NCBI GenBank assembly: GCA_934525405.1
Contig: CAKSZF010000001.1
Coordinates: 100,554 to 164,553, forward strand
DNA: 64,000 bases
Origin: an uncultured Faecalibacterium sp.
GTDB lineage: Bacteria; Bacillota; Clostridia; Oscillospirales; Ruminococcaceae
Direction: 5' to 3'
The notes beneath the pieces are model-generated. The model had not been told where the DNA came from. It was given only the letters and a program-made list of their open reading frames with translations, and made no database searches. This document shows positions 8,917 to 17,757 of the stretch, piece after piece. Position 1 is the stretch's first letter. The number at the start of each line of letters is the position of its first letter. The position numbers and the translations under genes are program-made.

Positions 8917-9531
8917 ATGGCTGAATTTATTAAAGTAGATGCGCTGGGCGATGCATGCCCGCTGCCTGTTGTCAAAGCGAAAAAGGCTATTTCCGAGCTG
9001 AAGGGTGCAGGACAGGTGGAGGTGCTGGTAGATAACGAGATCGCCGTGCAGAACCTGACTAAGATGGCGCAGCAGAAGGGCTATCAGTACAGTGCCGAAA
9101 AGCTGGAAGAACGAAAATATCGCGTGCTGTTCACGCTGGGCGAAGCAGCAGGCGCCCCGGCAGAGCAGGCTCCTGTCTGCGTACCGGATGCCCGCACCGA
9201 TACGGTGGTGGCTATTTCCGCTGCCGTTATGGGTGATGGCAGCGAGGAGCTGGGCAAGACCCTGCTCAAGGCCTTTGTGTTCGCACTGACCCAGCAGGAC
9301 AAGCTACCCAAGACGATCCTGTTCTATAACGGCGGCGCAGCGCTGACCTGCGAAGGCTCTGCCATGCTGGAAGACCTCAAGGCACTGGAAGCACAGGGCG
9401 TGGAGATCCTGACCTGCGGCACCTGCCTGAATTTCTACGGACTTACCGAGAAGCTGGCGGTGGGCAGTGTGACCAACATGTACACCATTGCCGAAAAGCT
9501 GACGCAGGCCGGGAACGTGGTAAAGCCGTGA
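8917..9531 (+). CDS. yedF: Selenium metabolism protein YedF (TusA-like plus DsrE-like)
   Basis: 204 aa. N-terminal TusA/SirA-like domain with the CPLP motif (Cys14), then a DsrE/DsrF-like domain with a CGTC pair (C167, C170). The family (TIGR03527) tracks with selD and is thought to carry or deliver selenium or sulfur through its cysteines. The ATG at 8917 has GAGAGGAG 8 nt upstream; the longer reading from 8899 lacks one. The stop overlaps the next gene's GTG (GTGA), so the desulfurase is probably translationally coupled. Confidence 0.87.
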   Translation: MAEFIKVDALGDACPLPVVKAKKAISELKGAGQVEVLVDNEIAVQNLTKMAQQKGYQYSAEKLEERKYRVLFTLGEAAGAPAEQAPVCVPDARTDTVVAISAAVMGDGSEELGKTLLKAFVFALTQQDKLPKTILFYNGGAALTCEGSAMLEDLKALEAQGVEILTCGTCLNFYGLTEKLAVGSVTNMYTIAEKLTQAGNVVKP

Positions 9532-10676
9532 TCTATCTGGATAACGCAGCTACCACCCTGCATAAACCGCCGCAGGTGGAGCAGGCTATTCTGGAGGCAC
9601 TGCATACGGCTGGCAATCCCGGGCGCGGCGCACACGAACCCACCCTTCACGCTGCACGGATCGTGTTGGATACCCGTCTGGCGCTGGCAGAGCTTTTTCA
9701 TGCGCCGGACCCCTCCTGTATTGTTTTTGCCGCCAATGCGACCATGGCGCTGAACACGGTGCTGAACGGCGTGCTGCACCCGGGCGACCATGTCATCACA
9801 ACGGTATGCGAGCATAACTCCGTTCTGCGCCCACTATACCGGCTGCGGGCGCAGGGAGTAGAAGTCTCCTTTACCGGAGTAGATGACACTGCACGGCTGT
9901 GCTATGACCAGTGGGAATCGCTGCTGCGCCCCACGACCCGGGCACTGGTGGTGACGGGGGCTTCCAACGTGACCGGCAACGGCACCGACCTTGCCCGCGC
10001 AGCGGACTTTGCCCACCGGCATGGACTGCTGTTCATCGTAGATGCAGCCCAGACAGCCGGTGCGCAGCACATTGATGTGCAGCAGCTTGGCGTTGATGCC
10101 CTCTGCTTTACCGGCCACAAGGCGCTGCTGGGGCCGCAGGGCACCGGCGGGGCTTATGTGCGCCCCGGGTTACAGGTTGCGCCGCTCCTTGTGGGCGGCA
10201 GCGGCGTGCACAGCTTTGACGAAACGCACCCCTTGCAGATGCCCACCGCACTGGAGGCTGGCACGCTGAACGTGCACGGCCTTGCAGGGCTGTGTGCCGG
10301 GGTGCGCTGGCTGCTGGAGCAGGGCGTAGAAAGCCTTGCCGACCGGGAAAACGCCCTTGCCCGCCTGTTTTACGAGCAGGTGCGTACTGCGCCGGGCGTA
10401 ACGGTATACGGTGATATGACCATGCAACCCCGTGCGCCCATTGTAGCACTGAACATCGGGCGGGAGGATTCTGCCCGGGTGGCAGATATTTTGTGGGAGG
10501 ACTACGGCATCTGCGTGCGTGCCGGGGCACACTGCGCCCCGCTGATGCACAAGGCGCTTGGCACGACCGAGCAGGGCGTGGTACGGTTCAGCTTTTCTCA
10601 TTTCAACACGGAGCAGGAGGTGCAGCAGGCGGTGCAGGCAGTCTGCGCACTTGCCCGGGAGATTTTATGCGAGTAA
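9528..10676 (+). CDS. Class V aminotransferase, cysteine desulfurase family
   Basis: 382 aa, GTG start overlapping the yedF stop. PLP-dependent enzyme of the family TIGR01977 (EF2568-like) that recurs in selenium hydroxylase loci. The PLP lysine is in TGHK (K198) and the candidate catalytic cysteine is in RAGAHCAP (C336). It probably releases S or Se from cysteine or selenocysteine for the hydroxylase or for SelD; the substrate is inferred from context. Its last 10 bases overlap the next gene. Confidence 0.85.
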   Translation: MIYLDNAATTLHKPPQVEQAILEALHTAGNPGRGAHEPTLHAARIVLDTRLALAELFHAPDPSCIVFAANATMALNTVLNGVLHPGDHVITTVCEHNSVLRPLYRLRAQGVEVSFTGVDDTARLCYDQWESLLRPTTRALVVTGASNVTGNGTDLARAADFAHRHGLLFIVDAAQTAGAQHIDVQQLGVDALCFTGHKALLGPQGTGGAYVRPGLQVAPLLVGGSGVHSFDETHPLQMPTALEAGTLNVHGLAGLCAGVRWLLEQGVESLADRENALARLFYEQVRTAPGVTVYGDMTMQPRAPIVALNIGREDSARVADILWEDYGICVRAGAHCAPLMHKALGTTEQGVVRFSFSHFNTEQEVQQAVQAVCALAREILCE

Positions 10677-10897
10677 AACGAAGCTACATCGTGCTTTCCT
10701 TCCGAACTACCTTGGAGGCTATGGAATGGGAAAAGCAATGCAATGCTCGGCAGGTGCCCGGACGGCTGATTCCGCTGCCGCGTGAGATCTCGGCGGGGTG
10801 CGGGCTTGCATGGCGTATGCTGCCGGAAGATTGGCAGAGCTGGCAGACAGAACTGGACAAGACCCAGTTCGATAAGGTAACGCTGGTGGAGCAATAA
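10667..10897 (+). CDS. DUF3343 small protein, putative Se/S carrier
   Basis: 76 aa. Starts at an ATG inside the end of the desulfurase gene. DUF3343 proteins are short and typically sit next to a cysteine desulfurase of this type. Visible: the family core PGRLIPLPREISAGCGLA with Cys45, and a second Cys25. A role as acceptor of persulfide or perselenide is inferred from the cysteines and the neighbour. Confidence 0.75.
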   Translation: MRVKRSYIVLSFRTTLEAMEWEKQCNARQVPGRLIPLPREISAGCGLAWRMLPEDWQSWQTELDKTQFDKVTLVEQ

Positions 10898-10916
10898 CAG
10901 AGGGAGAGGAACACCA

Positions 10917-11972
10917 ATGAACAGACAAACGCTTGCAGAAGTTCTGCAAGATACAAACCAGCCCGGCAGCTATATGCTGGCTACTGTGCTGGAAGGCGCA
11001 GAGACAGGCAGTCAGCTGCTGCTGCGGGACGGAGACGTCCTGTGGCAGACCCGGAGCGCCGGGCTTTTGCAGCGTCAGCTTGCCGTTCTGCAGGCCTGTA
11101 CCGCTACGGGCTTTCTTACACTGGAAGGTCAGCGGGTATTTGCCGAGCGCTTTGGTGCGGTGCCGCAGCTGGTGGTCTGTGGCGGCGGTCATGTTGCTGC
11201 TGCCCTTGTAAAACAGGTAAAGCTTCTCGGCCTACCGGTGCTTGCCATAGATGACCGGGAAGAATTTACCTGGCAGCTGCGCGCCGCCGGGGCAGATACC
11301 GTGCTTTGTGCTCCCTTTGCACGGGCACTTCAGGATGTGCCCGGCGGGGCAGAGACCTATTTTGCAGTGCTGACCCGCTCCCACGCCTTTGATTTGGATT
11401 GCCTTACCCGGATCCTGCAAAAGCCTGCGGCCTATGTGGGAATGATGGGCAGCCGTGGCCGTGCCGCATTGGTGCGCCGTCAGCTGTTGGAGACCGGATT
11501 GGAGCGTCAGCGAGTGGAGTCACTCTGCGCTCCCATCGGCCTTGCAATCGGGGCGCAGACCGCTGCGGAGATCGCACTTTCCATTCTGGCACAGATTGTG
11601 CAGGTCAAGAATGCCCGCCCCCAGACCGAGGGTTATCCCATCGCATTGCTGGATGCTATGGTACAGGCAGAAAAAAACCACACCCCGGCAGTGCTGGCTA
11701 CCATCGTTGCACGGCACGGCTCCACCCCGCGGGATGTGGGCGCAAAAATGCTCATCCTGCCCGATGGCAGTACGGTAGGCAGTGTGGGCGGCGGCATCAT
11801 GGAGCATTACACGGTGCAGGCTGCCCTGAAGCTTCTTGAACAGGACACGCATGCCCTGCAATGCCTGCAGCTTTCGGCTGACGGCAAAAACGAGGATGCA
11901 GCCATTGCTGCCTGTGGTGGCTCGATGGAGGTGCTTTTGCAGACACTTTACCCCGGGGAGGAAACAGCATGA
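10917..11972 (+). CDS. XdhC/CoxI family maturation protein, domain-swapped form
   Basis: 351 aa. XdhC/CoxI proteins help insert the terminal sulfur (here perhaps selenium) into molybdenum cofactor before it enters the apoenzyme. The Rossmann-like XdhC_C domain comes first (VVCGGGHVA, residues 87-95; GMMGSRG in mid-protein). The CoxI/XdhC domain is C-terminal, with RHGSTPRDVGAKMLI and the cysteine motif AACGGSMEV near the end. This is the reverse of the usual order. GGGAGAGG precedes the ATG. It overlaps yqeB by 4 bases. Confidence 0.82.
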   Translation: MNRQTLAEVLQDTNQPGSYMLATVLEGAETGSQLLLRDGDVLWQTRSAGLLQRQLAVLQACTATGFLTLEGQRVFAERFGAVPQLVVCGGGHVAAALVKQVKLLGLPVLAIDDREEFTWQLRAAGADTVLCAPFARALQDVPGGAETYFAVLTRSHAFDLDCLTRILQKPAAYVGMMGSRGRAALVRRQLLETGLERQRVESLCAPIGLAIGAQTAAEIALSILAQIVQVKNARPQTEGYPIALLDAMVQAEKNHTPAVLATIVARHGSTPRDVGAKMLILPDGSTVGSVGGGIMEHYTVQAALKLLEQDTHALQCLQLSADGKNEDAAIAACGGSMEVLLQTLYPGEETA

Positions 11973-12784
11973 AAAAGGATGCTCTGATCATTGTGCGCGG
12001 CGGCGGCGACCTTGCCACCGGCACCATCTACCGTTTGTGGAGCGCTGGGCTGCGGGTGCTGGTGCTGGAAACGACACAGCCCGCAGCCATCCGCCGACAG
12101 GTGGCCCTGTGCGAGGCGGTCTATGAAGGCGAAGCTGTTGTTGAGGGACTGCGTGCCGTCCGCATTGAAGCATTAGAACAGGCACAGTCCGTCTGGGCGC
12201 AGGGCGCTGTTCCGGTGCTCGTTGACCCGGATGGAGCATGTATTGCCCGGGCAAAGCCGAGGGTCGTAGTAGATGCTATTCTGGCCAAACGCAACCTTGG
12301 CACCCGCCGGGATATGGCACCGCTGACCATTGCCCTCGGTCCCGGCTTTGTGGCCGGGCAGGACGTGGATGCCGTGGTGGAGACCAAGCGCGGCCACCGG
12401 CTGGGACGGATCATCCGAGAGGGGAGCGCTATCCCCAATACCGGCATTCCCGGCGTCATCGGCGGGTACGGCGCAGAGCGGGTGATCCATGCACAGGCCG
12501 ACGGCGTTTTTATGAATGTGCGCAAGATCGGCGATTTAGTAGAGATGGGCGAGACTATCGCTACCATCCGCACCCCGGAGGGAAAGGATATCCCGGTTAC
12601 AGCACAGATCCCCGGCATTCTGCGCGGACTGCTGCGCAGCGGTTATCCGGTCACACCGGGCTTTAAGATCGCGGATATCGACCCCCGGCGGGAAGAGCTA
12701 TCCAACTGCTTCCTTATCTCGGATAAATCCCGCTGCATTGCCGGCAGCGTGCTGGAGCTTGTCTGTGCGCAGGTGTGGCAGTAA
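11969..12784 (+). CDS. yqeB: EF2563/YqeB family selenium-dependent hydroxylase accessory protein
   Basis: 271 aa. Family TIGR03309 is a marker of selenium-dependent molybdenum hydroxylases; its biochemistry is unknown. The N-terminus IIVRGGGDLATGTI (residues 7-20) looks like a dinucleotide or nucleotide-binding loop. The central part has a basic GHRLGRIIREGSAIPNTG stretch, and the C-terminal half resembles a lipoyl/biotinyl-like fold (VEMGETIATI). Last gene of the operon, followed 16 bases later by a strong bidirectional terminator. Confidence 0.85.
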   Translation: MKKDALIIVRGGGDLATGTIYRLWSAGLRVLVLETTQPAAIRRQVALCEAVYEGEAVVEGLRAVRIEALEQAQSVWAQGAVPVLVDPDGACIARAKPRVVVDAILAKRNLGTRRDMAPLTIALGPGFVAGQDVDAVVETKRGHRLGRIIREGSAIPNTGIPGVIGGYGAERVIHAQADGVFMNVRKIGDLVEMGETIATIRTPEGKDIPVTAQIPGILRGLLRSGYPVTPGFKIADIDPRREELSNCFLISDKSRCIAGSVLELVCAQVWQ

Positions 12785-12800
12785 AACCTATATAAAAATA

Positions 12801-12845
12801 ACCCCTGCCGTTTTGCGGAAAGGTCTGCAAAGCGGCAGGGGTTTT
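12801..12845. terminator. Bidirectional terminator between yqeB and a convergent small gene
   Basis: ACCCCTGCCG (12801-12810) pairs with CGGCAGGGGT (12833-12842) and is followed by TTT on plus. On minus, the stem is followed by TTATTTTTAT. It can end the hydroxylase operon and the leftward gene at 12857-13051. Confidence 0.85.
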
Positions 12846-12856
12846 ATGGTTCCATG

Positions 12857-13051
12857 TTAGTTGCGATAGCAGCGATCCTGCCCCACAAGCCAGTTTTCGC
12901 ACAGGCGCTGGGCTTCCTCAAGACTGCGGCTCTCACAGTCAAAGAATGCACCGCGCATAGAGCAGTAGGAGTAGTGCACCTTAGGAACACCGTTGCCATC
13001 CTTGAAGCGCTCGTACCGTTCTTCACCGGGCATCAGAAAAAGCTGTTCCAT
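12857..13051 (-). CDS. Small uncharacterised protein, possibly DUF3873-like
   Basis: 64 aa, acidic and Cys-containing. A strong AAAGGAG lies 8 nt before the ATG and a terminator follows the stop, so it looks like a real one-gene unit. An extended -10 (TGATACAAT, minus strand, around 13117-13125) lies upstream. The pattern GEERYERF, VHYSYCSMRG and SLEEAQRLCENWL recalls DUF3873 small proteins, but I recognise that only loosely. No function can be assigned. Confidence 0.6.
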   Translation of the reverse strand: MEQLFLMPGEERYERFKDGNGVPKVHYSYCSMRGAFFDCESRSLEEAQRLCENWLVGQDRCYRN

Positions 13052-13211
13052 GGTTCCTTCTCCTTTGTGTTAAAGCAGTCCAAACGGCCGCCGGGCGGCG
13101 GCACACAACGCTTGCTATTGTATCACGATGGAGAACAGTTTGCTATGGTCTTTTTGTCCAAAGATACGCCGCTTTTTTCTCTGAGGTTGTGGCGAAGAAG
13201 GGATTGACAAA

Positions 13212-13715
13212 TCATTCGTGCAAACTGCGTTCCTTTTCCAGCGTTGCTTTCATGCCGTGGATACGCCCCAGTGCATAGGAGAGCATTGCTGCGCACAACA
13301 GGTTCAGCCAGCCGTAGCGAGCCTGATCCAGAGAGTTCGTTATGCCAAGAATCAGGTTTGCCAGACAGATCAGGGAAAGCATCCGATTGATGCGGCTCAG
13401 ATGCGTCAGACGGGAGTCGATATCCGAGAGCAGCTCAAAGCTGCCAAGCTCCGCTTTTCGACGGAAGTACACCCAGTTGACACAGCCACCGATATATTCT
13501 GCACCCAGCTCCTTTACAAAAGCACGGTAATCGCTGCTGGGGTTCATCTCCAAGCGGATGATATACTCGCCCGGTTCGCAGCGCACAAAGGTATAAAAGG
13601 AAAACCCGGTATTGTCCAGTACCCAGCCCTCCTGCGCCATCTCGTTCAGCCAGCGCTCTTCTTTTTCAAAATCCCACACAAAGAAAAGCTTGAAAACGGT
13701 TTTCTTTTCCTTCAT
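13212..13715 (-). CDS. DUF2812 domain membrane protein
   Basis: 167 aa. The N-terminal half is a soluble DUF2812 domain (KLFFVWDFEKEERWLNEMA at residues 9-27, GWVLDNTGF following). The C-terminal half has two hydrophobic stretches, near residues 112-127 and 134-150. It overlaps the upstream PadR gene by 4 bases (ATGA). PadR plus DUF2812 is a common pair in Firmicutes; the membrane protein is usually thought to be the regulated target. Function unknown. Confidence 0.8.
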   Translation of the reverse strand: MKEKKTVFKLFFVWDFEKEERWLNEMAQEGWVLDNTGFSFYTFVRCEPGEYIIRLEMNPSSDYRAFVKELGAEYIGGCVNWVYFRRKAELGSFELLSDIDSRLTHLSRINRMLSLICLANLILGITNSLDQARYGWLNLLCAAMLSYALGRIHGMKATLEKERSLHE

Positions 13716-14029
13716 AAGGCTTCCTCCTTCAGGATGCTCTCACCATTTGCCACAAGCTGCTGCAAGCGGGCAAGCTCATGCTTTAAAACCTGTACGCCCT
13801 CTCCGGTAAGCTGGTATTCCTTTTTACGGCTGCCGCTCTCAGCAGGCAGGGGACGAATCCAGCCTTTTTCACACAAAGAGGTCAATGCACCATACAGTGT
13901 CCCGGCGGCAAGATGGACTCTGCCGCCGGAAAGCTGCTCCGTCTGCTGCATGATGCCATAGCCGTGCTGCGGATGGTAAAGAGACAACAGGATATAATAG
14001 GTCGATTCGGTCAATGCAAGGTTTTCCAT
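13712..14029 (-). CDS. PadR family transcriptional repressor
   Basis: About 105 aa. Winged-helix PadR: LTESTYYILLSLYHPQHGYGIM, then GTLYGALTSLCEKGWI and KKEYQLTGEG are the classic helix and wing motifs, and a C-terminal helix serves dimerisation. I take the ATG at 14029 because GGAG lies 9 nt before it; ATG at 14044 is in frame but has none. Two palindromes upstream (14064-14082 and 14091-14117) and a promoter buried in the second strongly suggest autorepression of the PadR/DUF2812 pair. The inducing signal is unknown. Confidence 0.88.
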   Translation of the reverse strand: MENLALTESTYYILLSLYHPQHGYGIMQQTEQLSGGRVHLAAGTLYGALTSLCEKGWIRPLPAESGSRKKEYQLTGEGVQVLKHELARLQQLVANGESILKEEAL

Positions 14030-14063
14030 ACTGAAATACTCCATGGATTCTATCGGATGTCTT

Positions 14064-14082
14064 TATATCGCCAGCCGATATA
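14064..14082. promoter_or_regulatory. PadR operator, proximal palindrome
   Basis: TATATCG (14064-14070) and CGATATA (14076-14082) are perfect inverted arms around a 5-nt spacer. It has the same core as the distal palindrome, with centres 31 bp apart (about three helical turns). It lies just downstream of the predicted -10 of the padR promoter. Confidence 0.7.
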
Positions 14083-14090
14083 TCGTGCTT

Positions 14091-14117
14091 AAAGTATATC
14101 GTCATCCGATATACTTT
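14091..14117. promoter_or_regulatory. PadR operator, distal palindrome
   Basis: AAAGTATATCG (14091-14101) and CGATATACTTT (14107-14117) form a perfect 11-bp inverted repeat with a 5-nt spacer. It covers the spacer and -10 of the padR promoter, so a bound dimer would block RNA polymerase. Confidence 0.78.
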
Positions 14118-14122
14118 GTCAA
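14093..14122 (-). promoter_or_regulatory. padR promoter overlapping its operator
   Basis: On minus: TTGACA (14122-14117), an 18-nt spacer and TATACT (14098-14093). The -35 hexamer is consensus. Confidence 0.72.
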
Positions 14123-14281
14123 GCATTTTCAGAAAAAAGCCATTAAAAGTCTTTAAAACACAGTTCGTATGGAAAAACCGATGGAACACAGGAAAATATT
14201 TTGTGCACTTTTCATAGTTTTCTTCTGAAGATTTTGGTGGTACAATATAGTCATTAAATTCTGCAATTCAGGAGGAGCTCC

Positions 14282-15277
<996 letters not shown>

Positions 15278-15300
15278 CCCTTTGAAAGGAGTGGACCAAT

Positions 15301-15792
15301 ATGTCCAATAAAGTTTTGATCACCAACTCCCAGAAAGCTGTTAAGGTGCCCTCCGGGCTCCGCATCCTGATCCGGCGCGCTTGTAACGCAGTGCTGGAAT
15401 ATGAGCATTTTGACCGTCCTGCCGAGATCAGCGTTACCTTTGTGGACAACGCTGCCATTGCCGAGCTGAACAACCAGTACCGCAACAAGCCCATGCCCAC
15501 TGATGTGCTGAGCTTTCCTCTGGGCGAGAACGGCAAGTACGATATCGACGAGAACAACGGCTGCATGATGCTGGGCGATATCGTCATCAGCATGGAGCGC
15601 GCCATGGAGCAGGCGAATCTGTATGGGCATCCGCTGCAGCGGGAGGTGGCCTTTCTGACTGTCCACTCCATGCTGCATCTGCTGGGCTACGACCACGAAA
15701 ACGGCGGTCTGGAAGCCATGCGTATGCGCGAAAAAGAAGAGGCTGTGCTGCTGCAGCTGGGTCTGCCCCGCACGGTCAGCTACACAGAATGA
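15301..15792 (+). CDS. ybeY: Endoribonuclease YbeY (rRNA maturation)
   Basis: 163 aa. Metal-dependent RNase involved in 16S rRNA 3' processing and ribosome quality control. The zinc motif H-x3-H-x5-H is intact (H122, H126, H132 in HSMLHLLGYDHE). GAAAGGAG lies upstream of the ATG. Sits between phoH and era, as in many Firmicutes. Confidence 0.94.
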   Translation: MSNKVLITNSQKAVKVPSGLRILIRRACNAVLEYEHFDRPAEISVTFVDNAAIAELNNQYRNKPMPTDVLSFPLGENGKYDIDENNGCMMLGDIVISMERAMEQANLYGHPLQREVAFLTVHSMLHLLGYDHENGGLEAMRMREKEEAVLLQLGLPRTVSYTE

Positions 15793-15838
15793 TATCCCTT
15801 CACTGTAACAGAACATAAAAACAAGACAGGAGTTCGCT

Positions 15839-16774
15839 TTGAGTACTACAACACCCGTTCAGGAGCATTACGACACCTCCTCTGTATTCGTTGCTGTCAT
15901 CGGACGGCCGAACGTGGGCAAATCCAGCCTGACGAACCTCTTGGTCGGCGAAAAGGTGGCTATCGTCACCTCCAAGCCCCAGACCACCCGCACCCGCATC
16001 ACCGGTGTGATCACCCGGGGGCCGCTGCAATATGTGCTGCTGGACACTCCCGGTGTGCACAAGGCCCACAATAAGCTGGGCAAGCGTATGGATAAGACTG
16101 CCAGCGATTCCATTGCGGATGTGGATGTTTCCATGATGTTGTTCGAGCCCTACGGCGCGCTGAACGAATCCGAGATGGTATTGGTGGAGGCGCTGCACCG
16201 CAGCGGCCCGGCCATTGCGGTCATCAACAAGACGGACCTTGTGAAAGATCCCGCAGACTTGGAAGCACGCAAGGCAGAATTGAAGGCGCTGGGTGTGTTT
16301 GATGCAATCTACACTATCAGTGTGCGCAATAAAGAGGGCAGCGAGGAGTTGTTCGATGCCTTGAGCCGCTACGCCGTGGAAGGCCCCCATTACTTTGATG
16401 ATGACGCCTATACTGATATGCCGGAAAAGGAGCTTGTGGCCGAGGTCATCCGCGAAAAGGCACTGCTCTTTATGCGGGACGAGATCCCGCACGGTATTGC
16501 AGTAGTGGTGGAGCACTTTAAGGAGCGCCCGGGTACAGACCTGATTGACATTGATGTGAACATCTACTGCGAGCGGGAGAGCCACAAGGGCATGGTCATC
16601 GGTAAGGGCGGTGCCATGCTTAAAAAGATCGCCAGCGCTGCCCGTGCCGACTGCGAGGAGTTTCTGGGCTGCCGGGTCAATCTGCAGTGCTGGGTCAAGG
16701 TAAAATCCGACTGGCGGGATAACGAATTTTTGCTGAATAACTTCGGCTTCAAGCAGAATTCCTCCAACCGCTGA
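15839..16774 (+). CDS. era: GTPase Era
   Basis: 311 aa from a TTG start preceded by AGGAG. Ribosome-assembly GTPase that binds 16S rRNA. G1 is GRPNVGKSS (22-30), G3 is DTPGV, G4 is NKTD, and the C-terminal KH domain shows VIGKGGAMLKKI. A short N-terminal extension of about 15 residues precedes the GTPase core. dgkA and cdd, common neighbours in Bacillus, are missing here. Confidence 0.94.
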   Translation: MSTTTPVQEHYDTSSVFVAVIGRPNVGKSSLTNLLVGEKVAIVTSKPQTTRTRITGVITRGPLQYVLLDTPGVHKAHNKLGKRMDKTASDSIADVDVSMMLFEPYGALNESEMVLVEALHRSGPAIAVINKTDLVKDPADLEARKAELKALGVFDAIYTISVRNKEGSEELFDALSRYAVEGPHYFDDDAYTDMPEKELVAEVIREKALLFMRDEIPHGIAVVVEHFKERPGTDLIDIDVNIYCERESHKGMVIGKGGAMLKKIASAARADCEEFLGCRVNLQCWVKVKSDWRDNEFLLNNFGFKQNSSNR

Positions 16775-16877
16775 GTGCTGCCAAAGCAGGACAGTTTTCC
16801 CTTGTATGCTGTGCTAGAATCAGGCTGACACTATAACAAAAGCAGCCTGTGCACAGAAAAGGGAAGGAGTGCTGAAG

Positions 16878-17042
16878 ATGGATGCTGCTGCAAGCTGGCA
16901 GGCCTTTGCCTGCACGGGGAACATTCTCCGTTATCTCGATTACAAACAACTGGTGCAGCTGCCCGCCGAGCATCCGGCAGGAGAAACGGACGATGGAACC
17001 ATTCGTGACCATGGGTCTGGTACTGAAGGAGACCCGTTATAG
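16878..17042 (+). CDS. yqzL: YqzL-like small protein
   Basis: 54 aa. A strong GGAAGGAG lies about 9 nt before the ATG at 16878. The N-terminal SWQAFACTGNILRYLDYKQL resembles the YqzL family (W-x2-F-x3-GN-x3-YL-x2-K), whose gene sits between era and recO in Bacillus subtilis, exactly as here. Its last 50 bases overlap the recO start in another frame, so coupling to recO is likely. Function of the family is unknown. Confidence 0.72.
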   Translation: MDAAASWQAFACTGNILRYLDYKQLVQLPAEHPAGETDDGTIRDHGSGTEGDPL

Positions 17043-17742
17043 AGAAGCCGACCGCATTCTGACGATCCTTACCCCGAAGCTGGGCGTGATTACGGCAATG
17101 GCTGCAAACAGTCTGCGGCTGAAAAGCAAGCTGTTCAGTGCCTGCGGGCTATTCTGCTATTCGGAGTTTACGCTGGTGCCCGGACGCAATATGTATACCG
17201 TGCGGGAAGCCGAGGTACAGAATATCTTCCATGGCGTTTCCTCCTCTATTGAAGGGGTGAGCCTTGCCATGTATCTTACCGAGATGGCCGCTGCGCTTTC
17301 GCCTACCGGAGAGGAAGCAGCCCGGGAGCTGCGTCTGGTGCTGAACAGCCTGTATATGATCAGTGAGCAACGCACCGACCTGCGGGTGATAAAGGCGGTA
17401 TTTGAACTGCGCACCATGAGCGAGTGCGGCTTTATGCCGCAGCTGGTCTGCTGCCGGGACTGTGGCACTTACGACGAAGGGGATGCCTTTTATCTGGACG
17501 CACAGGAAGGGCATCTGCTCTGTGCAGCCTGTGCCGCAAAGGCAGGCAAAAACTGCAATCTGGACAAGGCTGCGCTGTTTGCACTGCGCCACATCTGCTT
17601 GGTAGAGGATAAAAAAATATTTGCATTCAAGATCTCTGTGGGCAGTCTGGCAAAGCTTTCCGCAGTGGCTGAAAACTATGCCCTGACGCATCTGGATAAG
17701 CCGCTGAAGAGCTATGCTTTTTTGAAAAGCGTGCTGCCCTGA
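16993..17742 (+). CDS. recO: DNA repair protein RecO
   Basis: About 249 aa. RecF-pathway mediator that helps load RecA. N-terminal OB fold (TMGLVLKETRYREADRI) and a four-cysteine zinc-like site in the C-terminal half (CCRDCGTY and CAACAAK). I take ATG at 16993, after GGCAGGAGAAACGG, because the N-terminus then matches the family; an earlier in-frame reading from 16882 adds 37 unrelated residues and overlaps yqzL. Followed after 15 bases by mutS2. Confidence 0.88.
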   Translation: MEPFVTMGLVLKETRYREADRILTILTPKLGVITAMAANSLRLKSKLFSACGLFCYSEFTLVPGRNMYTVREAEVQNIFHGVSSSIEGVSLAMYLTEMAAALSPTGEEAARELRLVLNSLYMISEQRTDLRVIKAVFELRTMSECGFMPQLVCCRDCGTYDEGDAFYLDAQEGHLLCAACAAKAGKNCNLDKAALFALRHICLVEDKKIFAFKISVGSLAKLSAVAENYALTHLDKPLKSYAFLKSVLP

Positions 17743-17757
17743 CCAAAAAGGAACAGT

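Noticed and set aside
12854..13207. 117-codon plus-strand frame over the small gene at 12857-13051
   Set aside because: The minus frame has a strong AAAGGAG and a terminator; the plus frame has neither.
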